A stretch of DNA of 11,632 nucleotides, from assembly GCA_030844625.1 (NCBI GenBank), contig JAUUNJ010000049.1, positions 1 to 11,632 of the forward strand, read 5' to 3'. A model generated the notes under the pieces. It did not search any database. It saw nothing but the letters and a program-made list of their open reading frames with translations, and was not told the origin of the DNA. How positions within the stretch are numbered: the first letter of the stretch is position 1; every line of letters starts with the position of its first letter. Positions 6,058 through 11,632 of this stretch are shown here, piece after piece. This DNA is from Roseburia sp. Lineage in GTDB: Bacteria > Bacillota > Clostridia > Lachnospirales > Lachnospiraceae. A program made the position numbers and the translations under genes.

Positions 6058-6807
6058 ATGGCAACATTATTAGAAGCAAATGAAGTAACAAAAATCTATG
6101 CTAAAGGGCAACGTCCAAGCCTAAATAAAGTATCTTTCAATGTAGCAGAAAGTGAATTTATCGCTATTATGGGTGCTTCTGGCTCTGGAAAGACTACATT
6201 GCTTAATGTTCTTTCCACTATTGATACCCCTACAAGTGGCAGCATTGTAATCAATGGTGTTAATTTAAAACAACTGAGCGACACAGGTTCTGCGGATTTC
6301 CGCAGGGATAATCTTGGATTTATATTTCAGGAATACTTTTTACTTGACAGCCTTACCATCCGAGAAAACATCTCTGTCCCACTCACTTTACAAAAGCTTC
6401 CGCATAAAAAAATCGAAAAAATGGTGCGGAGTTTAGCAGAACGCTTTGGCATTGCCTCTCAGTTAGACAAATATCCAAACGAGCTGTCTGGCGGGCAAAG
6501 ACAACGAGCATCGGCGGCAAGAGCCATTGTAAAACAGCCAAGTATTTTATTTGCTGATGAACCGACAGGAGCATTGGACTCAAACTCTGCTACCGAGTTA
6601 TTAAAAACTTTGAAAGAAGCAAATGATGAATTGCATACCACGATACTAATGGTCACACATGATGCATACGCTGCAAGTTTTGCTAACCGTATTCTGATTT
6701 TCAAAGACGGAAGCATTATACGCGAACTTCTTAAACAGGATGCCGATAGACGAACATTCTATGAAACCATTGCACAGGAAGTAGCCAAATTAGATACGGA
6801 AAGATAA
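6058..6807 (+). CDS. BceA-like ABC transporter ATP-binding protein
   Basis: The ATPase powers the permease encoded next to it. All motifs are present: Walker A GASGSGKTT (39-47), Q-loop FQ at 90-91, signature LSGGQRQR (143-150), Walker B ILFADE (163-168), D-loop SALD-type GALDS (171-175) and switch His201 in VTHD. The 249-residue length and the MacB/LolD-like subfamily pattern match BceA and related antimicrobial-peptide resistance ATPases. The RASAARAI stretch after the signature is typical of the Bce branch as I know it. The ribosome binding site AAGGAG lies eight bases upstream. It is separated by 13 nt from the permease gene, so it heads a four-gene operon. The substrate is unknown; bacitracin, lantibiotics or other envelope-active peptides are the usual targets of this family. 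Confidence 0.92.
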   Translation: MATLLEANEVTKIYAKGQRPSLNKVSFNVAESEFIAIMGASGSGKTTLLNVLSTIDTPTSGSIVINGVNLKQLSDTGSADFRRDNLGFIFQEYFLLDSLTIRENISVPLTLQKLPHKKIEKMVRSLAERFGIASQLDKYPNELSGGQRQRASAARAIVKQPSILFADEPTGALDSNSATELLKTLKEANDELHTTILMVTHDAYAASFANRILIFKDGSIIRELLKQDADRRTFYETIAQEVAKLDTER

Positions 6808-6820
6808 GGGGGCAAAATTT

Positions 6821-8827
6821 ATGAATAATTTATCAATGGCACTTAAAAATCTTAAAAAAAATTTTTCATTTTACGCCCTTTACCTGCTTTCTGTATCATT
6901 TGTAATTACTGTCTTTTTTGCATTTACTTCATTCTCAATGAATACAGTTATGCTTGAAAAGATATCTGGTAACGGGCGGGTTGAAATGATGTGTAACGTA
7001 ATTTCTGTATTCCTAATGGCTTTTGTTGTTTTTTATATGTCATATTCCAACCGTTTCTTTTTACGTCGTCGAACAAAAGAACTTGGTGTTTACGCATTAT
7101 TAGGATATAGAAAAACCACAGTGTTGTCATTGCTGACAACAGAGAATTTACTGGTTTGTTTTGGAGCGTTTATAGTAGGAATACTTCTCGGTATTTTTTT
7201 TCATAAAGGCATTGTTTTTGGCATAACCAAGTTACTGGATTTATCTATCAATAATTCAAAAATACCCTTTTTCAATGTCAATGCCATTGCAAAAACAGCT
7301 TGCTTTATTTTTGCTATCGTGATTGTATTGATGCTGTCTAACAGCAGGTTTCTTTTCAAGACATCGCTTATGGGATTAGTTAGATTTGAAAAAAGTGCTG
7401 AACGAAAAATGAAATTTCATGCTGTTCCTTCCATCGTTGGCTTTTGCTGCATTATTTTGGGGTATGTTCTTGCATTGGATATCCTCAGAGGAGATAAATC
7501 TGTTTGGTTTTCGATTGGTTATACCCCCATTGCCATGCTGACACTTGTACTCGTAGTTGTGGGAACAATACTTTTTATTTCATCCTTTCTTCCTTTTGTA
7601 GTACACATAAGCAAAAACAACAAACGGAAGTTTTATACAGAAACAAAAATAATTACTTCCCCAAATTTCATATACCGTATGCGTTCAAACTCTAAGACTT
7701 TAATCATGCTTACACTGTTATCCGCAGCAACGCTTACCGTCTCCAGCGTTATGGCTTTATCTTTATACTATCCAATAGCTGCTGTGTCACGTATGGCACC
7801 GTCAGAAATTGAATGTAGAATTGAAAATGAAAGCGAAATAGATGCAATCAAACAAATTGTAAATGAGCATTCGTCCAAAAATGATGTTTCATTCCTGCAA
7901 ACGAATATTTATAAAGTTACATCTACTTCCGAACAAGTTCCTTTGGAATATAGTGCAGGAAGCTCTAAAGGTGATTCAGATAACGAAAAAATTCTGCGAA
8001 ATGCAGGGTTTGAATGTATCTCTTATTCAAACTATATGGCTCTCTTAGAAGCACAAGGGAAAAAAGGGGCTTTGGAACAAATTGGCGGGCTACACGATAG
8101 TGAGTGTATTTTAGTAAAATACCAGCCAGCTTCAGACAATGCTGAAACAGGTAATGTTTATCCTTTGCTTATAGGTAATGAAGAAATTTCTGTAACAGTC
8201 ATCGCAACTACTTTAGATAATCCCATTTCATTTGCAAATAGCATTGGTACTTTGATTGTAAGTGACGACTTATATGATGCAATAGCAGAAGAAATTAGCC
8301 CCGAAACGGAAGTCCTAAGTATAAATGGGCAGTCAATCAAAGATAATGAAGCTCTGTTTCTTGATTTATCTGAATATTTAAATGATAGTCCTTATTTACA
8401 GGGAAACTCGCATAGGATACATGAGATATTTTCCCTAAGCAGTTCAACCTTCTTACTGCTTGGATTTCTTGTAATCTTGTTTTTTATCGCAACTGGAAGC
8501 ATATTATATTTTAATAATCTTTCTGCCATAAGCGATTCGAAGGCTGATTATGAAATCTTAAGAAAAATCGGATACACAGACAGAACGGTGAAAAAAATAA
8601 TAAAGAAGCAGACGATATCTTTTTTTAGTATTCCGTTTTTATTCGGGTTGGTAGACTGTGTCTTTGCAACATTAGTATACAGGACAGCCCTTATGCAGAA
8701 CATTCTGAAAGAAAGCCTTATTCTGTATATTCCTACGTTTATCGCTATTCTGCTTACATTTATAATTTATATGATATATTACTGTATGACTGTCCATACT
8801 TGCTGTAAAACAGTTCTAAAGAAATAA
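6821..8827 (+). CDS. BceB-like (FtsX-type) ABC transporter permease
   Basis: The 668-residue membrane protein has the ten-helix BceB layout. One helix lies at the N-terminus (about 17-39), six more between 57 and 318, a large extracellular domain about 320-537, and three C-terminal helices (about 543-565, 600-620 and 632-656). Hallmark FtsX motifs are the cytoplasmic RRRTKELGVYALLGYRKTT (82-100) and its counterpart KADYEILRKIGYTDRTV (574-590). The big extracellular loop distinguishes peptide-sensing Bce permeases from MacB/LolC. It probably binds the peptide or peptide-lipid complex and signals to the kinase downstream. The ATG at 6821 follows AAGGGGG at a spacing of eight. It pairs with the ATPase 13 nt upstream. 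Confidence 0.92.
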   Translation: MNNLSMALKNLKKNFSFYALYLLSVSFVITVFFAFTSFSMNTVMLEKISGNGRVEMMCNVISVFLMAFVVFYMSYSNRFFLRRRTKELGVYALLGYRKTTVLSLLTTENLLVCFGAFIVGILLGIFFHKGIVFGITKLLDLSINNSKIPFFNVNAIAKTACFIFAIVIVLMLSNSRFLFKTSLMGLVRFEKSAERKMKFHAVPSIVGFCCIILGYVLALDILRGDKSVWFSIGYTPIAMLTLVLVVVGTILFISSFLPFVVHISKNNKRKFYTETKIITSPNFIYRMRSNSKTLIMLTLLSAATLTVSSVMALSLYYPIAAVSRMAPSEIECRIENESEIDAIKQIVNEHSSKNDVSFLQTNIYKVTSTSEQVPLEYSAGSSKGDSDNEKILRNAGFECISYSNYMALLEAQGKKGALEQIGGLHDSECILVKYQPASDNAETGNVYPLLIGNEEISVTVIATTLDNPISFANSIGTLIVSDDLYDAIAEEISPETEVLSINGQSIKDNEALFLDLSEYLNDSPYLQGNSHRIHEIFSLSSSTFLLLGFLVILFFIATGSILYFNNLSAISDSKADYEILRKIGYTDRTVKKIIKKQTISFFSIPFLFGLVDCVFATLVYRTALMQNILKESLILYIPTFIAILLTFIIYMIYYCMTVHTCCKTVLKK

Positions 8828-8834
8828 AAAGCTA

Positions 8835-8872
8835 TATGAAATCATCGAGTTTTATAGCTCGGCGATTTCGTA
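8835..8872 (+). terminator. Hairpin after the permease gene, weak terminator or processing site
   Basis: GAAATC (8838-8843) pairs with GATTTC (8864-8869) and CGAG (8846-8849) with CTCG (8858-8861). One A/C mismatch and one T-G wobble lie between, the loop is 8850-8857, and there are a few extra pairs at the base. It begins eight bases after the permease stop. The 3' tail (CACTTTATTTGTT) is T-rich but not a clean run, so partial termination is the most one can claim. Confidence 0.5.
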
Positions 8873-8875
8873 CAC

Positions 8876-8904
8876 TTTATTTGTTCACAGAGAGATAATA
8901 TAAT
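8876..8904 (+). promoter_or_regulatory. Possible internal promoter for the kinase/regulator pair
   Basis: A perfect TATAAT lies at 8899-8904, 29 bp before the kinase ATG at 8934. The 17-bp-spaced -35 would be TTTATT (8876-8881), a weak match. TTGTTC (8881-8886) is better but only 12 bp away. With the hairpin just upstream, this would allow separate basal expression of the sensing genes. Confidence 0.4.
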
Positions 8905-8933
8905 TTAATGAGAAAATAGGAAGGAGGCAAAAC

Positions 8934-10499
8934 ATGAAGCAAACAATTTTAAAGCTACTGCTTTTTATAAATTCTATTTTACTCATTGCATATATGGGGC
9001 TGACCTCTCATGCAGATTTTCATTTAAACACCAGAGGTGTCATTCCCTTATTTTTATCGTCTTTGCTGCTAATAGATGTTACTTATGTAAGTTCCTGCAA
9101 CATTAGGGAAAATAAAACTATTTCCCTATTTTGTGGTTTATTAGCATTAGAAAGTTGGTATATACTCTTAGCTGCTTCGGGCAACTCCATCACAAACACT
9201 ATTTTTTTCGCTTTAAGCCCGGTAATATGGTGTGTTTCCATTAAATTCATACTAATGTTTTTGTTCCAAAACAGCGGATACAAATATCAGAAATTAATTA
9301 ATCTCTGCCTGACGGGAACTTGTATTTTTGCTCTTATTGGCGTATTGGTGTCAAGTAAAATATTTTTCCTTCTCTATTTCATACAATTTATGGCAAGCTG
9401 GCTGTGTTTTATTTTTACAGTGATATATCATAGAAAAAGAGTTGCTTTTGTTTTTAAGTCAGAATGGAGGCATATCATTTTCTCCCTTATAGCAGTTATA
9501 GTTTTATTCCTTACTTATTATTTTTCAACAATGAGAGTTCCTGAACATCTTTCAAATTTTGGTGTATATATTCCTATACTATTGTTTTGGGTAAGCATCC
9601 ACGGTATCATACTGAAAGAACAAAACAGCCTTCCATTATCTGCCGTATTCAGTAATCGCCAATTAACATTACTTATATTTTCTGGAGTAATTATTTTTAG
9701 CTTGATAGCAATAATCTTAAATGGTGGATATTCTTTGCTTTTTATTATGCTGGATGCCCTGTTTGCGTTTTTATATGTTTGCAATATTGCTTTGGATTTC
9801 AATTTCAAGAAAGGACATAATAAGATAATCAAGGAAAGCAAATACCATGTCGCACTACAACAATTACAACGGGAAGAACAATTAAATCTTGAATTTGCAA
9901 ACTTTCTCCACGATGATATTCTTCAAGACCTGCTTTCTGTAAAAAATATGATGAAAAAAGCAGACCGCCCTGAAGTACAGAAAATTATCACGGAAACTCT
10001 CGATAATATGAATACTTATATTCGTGAGCAAATGCAGGATTACCATCCTACATTGCTTCCAAAACTGACTATAAAGGAAAACTACCAAAACTTGCTTGAT
10101 GGTATTTCGCAATCTTTTCCGAATCGTAATCTCTGTGTCTCCTTTGATTGTTCAGACTCCTTATTTCTGGTTGAGCCATACAATATCTTTGTGTACCGCC
10201 TGCTGAAGGAACTTGTCACGAATGTTTACAAACATTCGACAGGGGAAAAAGCATGGATAACCCTTACGCAGGATAATGGGATTATAATACTGAGTGTGAG
10301 TGACAATGGAACTGTTGATGCAGATGTTCTCTCATCTGCTGACAGGTTAAAACATCGAGGACTTGCAATGATTACGGAACGAGTGAATGACATGGATGGC
10401 TCTGTAACTATATCTAATAACCATCCACATGGGATTTGCGTACAAACGATATTGCCGATGAAAGGAGATGTTTCTTATCAACATTTTGTTAGTAGATGA
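8934..10499 (+). CDS. Membrane sensor histidine kinase, HisKA_3 (NarL-type) class
   Basis: The 521-residue kinase partners the LuxR-type regulator that overlaps its 3' end. Residues 1-290 hold about eight to nine hydrophobic segments with only short loops, so there is no obvious extracellular sensor domain. This fits kinases that read an adjacent transporter rather than binding ligand themselves. The HisKA_3 H-box is FLHDDILQDLLSVKNMM with H326 followed by two Asp. Its ATPase domain has an N-box-like RLLKELVTNVYKHS (422-435), DNG (457-459) and a HRGLAMITERV G2 region (474-484). The ribosome binding site GGAAGGAGG lies seven bases before the ATG at 8934. A 106-bp gap with a hairpin and a TATAAT box separates it from the permease. 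Pairing with a BceAB-like transporter is less common than pairing with OmpR-type BceRS. Confidence 0.9.
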   Translation: MKQTILKLLLFINSILLIAYMGLTSHADFHLNTRGVIPLFLSSLLLIDVTYVSSCNIRENKTISLFCGLLALESWYILLAASGNSITNTIFFALSPVIWCVSIKFILMFLFQNSGYKYQKLINLCLTGTCIFALIGVLVSSKIFFLLYFIQFMASWLCFIFTVIYHRKRVAFVFKSEWRHIIFSLIAVIVLFLTYYFSTMRVPEHLSNFGVYIPILLFWVSIHGIILKEQNSLPLSAVFSNRQLTLLIFSGVIIFSLIAIILNGGYSLLFIMLDALFAFLYVCNIALDFNFKKGHNKIIKESKYHVALQQLQREEQLNLEFANFLHDDILQDLLSVKNMMKKADRPEVQKIITETLDNMNTYIREQMQDYHPTLLPKLTIKENYQNLLDGISQSFPNRNLCVSFDCSDSLFLVEPYNIFVYRLLKELVTNVYKHSTGEKAWITLTQDNGIIILSVSDNGTVDADVLSSADRLKHRGLAMITERVNDMDGSVTISNNHPHGICVQTILPMKGDVSYQHFVSR

Positions 10500-11082
10500 C
10501 CATGCTTTATTTTCTAAAAGTTTGGAGATTGCATTGTCAGATTATTCAGAAATTGAAACCTTTGATAGTATCAATGATGTTTCTCAATTAGACAATTATA
10601 TTGTATCTAAGAAACCAGACATCATCCTTATGGATATAAACTTGAAGAATATATCTTCTGAGGATGGTCTGGAATTAGCAAAACAAATACTAAGTTGTTA
10701 TCCAGAACAAAGGGTTGTAATTCTGTCTGGTTATGATTTGCCCGTATATCGAAGTGAAGGAAGAAAAATAGGAGCAAAAGGATTTGTTAATAAAAATATT
10801 GAACCTGAAAAGCTCATATCTATTCTTTCTAAAATAATGCAGGGGATACTTTATTTTGACAGGGAAATTCCATTCATAGAAGGATTGACCGATAGTGAAA
10901 AACAAATTATACAGCTTATAGCAGAAGGACAAAAGCGAAAAGACATAGCAAGCACACTTTATATTAGTGAACGTACCTTATCAAATCATTTGCAGCATAT
11001 ATTTGAAAAACTTGATGTTACATCAGCGGTTGAAGCCGTGACAAAAGCGATTCAACTCGGATACATCCCGCCAATATGTTAA
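10468..11082 (+). CDS. LuxR/NarL-family response regulator
   Basis: The 204-residue regulator has an intact receiver: acidic pair D10-D11 in LLVDDH, phospho-acceptor D56 in IILMDINL, S87 in VVILSGYD and K109 in GFVNKN. A GerE/LuxR helix-turn-helix spans about 136-200, with LTDSEKQIIQLIAEGQKRKDIA and the recognition helix region ISERTLSNHLQHIFEKL. It receives phosphate from the kinase encoded just upstream and probably controls this operon. The gene overlaps the kinase by 32 nt. The ATG at 10468 has AAAGGAG touching it (zero spacing), which is poor. Family members typically begin MINILLVDDH, so initiation slightly further in, even at a non-ATG codon, is possible. The gene is followed at once by the operon terminator. 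Confidence 0.92.
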   Translation: MFLINILLVDDHALFSKSLEIALSDYSEIETFDSINDVSQLDNYIVSKKPDIILMDINLKNISSEDGLELAKQILSCYPEQRVVILSGYDLPVYRSEGRKIGAKGFVNKNIEPEKLISILSKIMQGILYFDREIPFIEGLTDSEKQIIQLIAEGQKRKDIASTLYISERTLSNHLQHIFEKLDVTSAVEAVTKAIQLGYIPPIC

Positions 11083-11084
11083 TT

Positions 11085-11142
11085 AAGAGCCGATGATCTT
11101 GTGAAACAGTTTACAAGTGCATCGGCTCTTCGTCTTCTTTGA
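11085..11142 (+). terminator. Intrinsic terminator of the ABC/two-component operon
   Basis: AAGAGCCGATG (11085-11095) and CATCGGCTCTT (11120-11130) form a perfect 11-bp stem. Inside it CTTGT (11098-11102) pairs with ACAAG (11113-11117). The stem is followed by a pyrimidine-rich CGTCTTCTTT tail. It begins three bases after the regulator stop. The long interrupted hairpin is an effective-looking end to the operon. Confidence 0.85.
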
Positions 11143-11244
11143 TGATTGTCACACACAAACCATATATATTATTCTAACTTTTCCTCCTTTCTGACCACAG
11201 AGTAGTATATAAAATAGATGTTTTACACCCACGGAACGTAGAAA
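11143..11244. other. Intergenic stretch between terminator and chemotaxis remnant
   Basis: I see no gene in these 102 bp. The sequence is A+T rich, with TTTTCCTCCTTTCTG at about 11179-11193, which reads as a GGAGG-containing stretch on the minus strand but has no usable start within reach. A TAG at 11239-11241 closes the frame of the downstream fragment. The junction between the operon and older flanking DNA probably lies here. Confidence 0.4.
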
Positions 11245-11632
11245 ATGGTGAATATATGCGGATTCGAGAACGTCCACAAAAATATGCGCATCTTAGGTCT
11301 GATATGTATCATCTTCGTTTTAATCATCAGTGTACTGGCATTTATCACAATTGCAATCAGTGTCAGACCTCTGTTATATGTCGAAGATGCAATTATCCAG
11401 CTTAGCAATTTAAAACTTGAAAAGAGCAAACGTCTTACGCCTTGGATTAATACCAAGAGTGAAATTGGAAAAATTGCAACTGCAATGAATTCTTTATATG
11501 ATGCACTCAGTGGCATCATTGCCACTTTATCTGACTGTTCAACATCACTTAGCAGCTCTGCGACCGCAATGCAACGTTCTTCTGAAAGCTTTTGTCAAGG
11601 GGGTGCGTGGATATTTTTCATATTACTTACGC
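11245..11632 (+). pseudogene. Methyl-accepting chemotaxis protein fragment (TM2 + HAMP), runs off window
   Basis: From the ATG at 11245 the frame gives a membrane helix (about 16-40, ILGLICIIFVLIISVLAFIT) followed by RPL, the usual entry to a HAMP domain. HAMP extends to about residue 93 and keeps the SEIGKIATAMNSLYDAL pattern of its second helix. The start of the signalling coiled coil follows (SLSSSATAMQRSSESF). The first membrane helix and extracellular sensor domain that normally precede are missing, and no ribosome binding site fits. After about residue 118 (position 11598) the expected signalling helix is replaced by GGAWIFFILLT, which is not receptor-like, and the frame is still open at the window end. 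It is a remnant broken on both sides; receptors of this type are normally 550-700 residues. Confidence 0.7.

Noticed and set aside
97..11231. TTTTACACCCA on the minus strand at 107-97 and on the plus strand at 11221-11231, possible ends of a large composite element
   Set aside because: An 11-bp match in an 11.6-kb window is expected many times by chance, the flanks do not extend the similarity, and no transposase is visible.
1..11632. tRNA, rRNA or riboswitch genes
   Set aside because: I looked for cloverleaf-like and conserved rRNA segments and saw none.

Overview
The window looks like a chromosomal accessory region of a low-GC Gram-positive anaerobe, most likely a gut Clostridia/Lachnospiraceae member. 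Grounds: A+T-rich DNA, strong GGAGG-type ribosome binding sites, TTG starts, a GHKL/LytTR two-component pair, a BceAB-like transporter, and a SUKH-family remnant. The assignment is an inference; no rRNA or tRNA gene is present to confirm it.

Left half (about 1-5500) reads on the minus strand. From upstream to downstream it holds a LytTR response regulator (5374-4748), a coupled polytopic GHKL histidine kinase (4747-3344), an unrecognised coiled-coil protein (3312-2611), and a short gene cut by an in-frame amber codon (2627-2145). Next come a C-terminal piece of an AlkD-like DNA alkylation repair protein (2164-1859), a C-terminal piece of a SUKH/SMI1 protein (1853-1557), and two further unrecognised genes (1405-446 and 422-108). 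Several parts are visibly damaged. The response regulator lacks the second half of its receiver domain, the fourth gene has a nonsense codon, and alkD and SUKH survive only as tails. This looks like a former peptide- or quorum-type signalling locus that is decaying and has been shuffled with other genes. An 18-bp direct repeat with a 21-bp period lies upstream of the regulator and is a candidate LytTR operator or, alternatively, the end of an IS21-type element.

The middle (about 5400-6057) has no intact gene. It carries a GntR-type helix-turn-helix remnant fused to unrelated sequence, then an in-frame amber and another coding-like tail.

The right half (6058-11130) is intact, plus-strand and more A+T rich: ABC ATPase, 668-residue BceB-like permease, a membrane HisKA_3/NarL-type sensor kinase, and a LuxR-type response regulator that overlaps the kinase gene. 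A strong hairpin terminator closes the unit. It reads as a self-contained sensing/export (probably antimicrobial-peptide detoxification) module in which the transporter and a two-component system work together. The BceAB-like transporter is paired with a NarL-type rather than an OmpR-type two-component system.

The right edge (11245-11632) holds a methyl-accepting chemotaxis protein fragment (membrane helix plus HAMP) whose homology stops abruptly near 11598. It lacks its sensor half, and the reading frame runs off the window in unrelated sequence.
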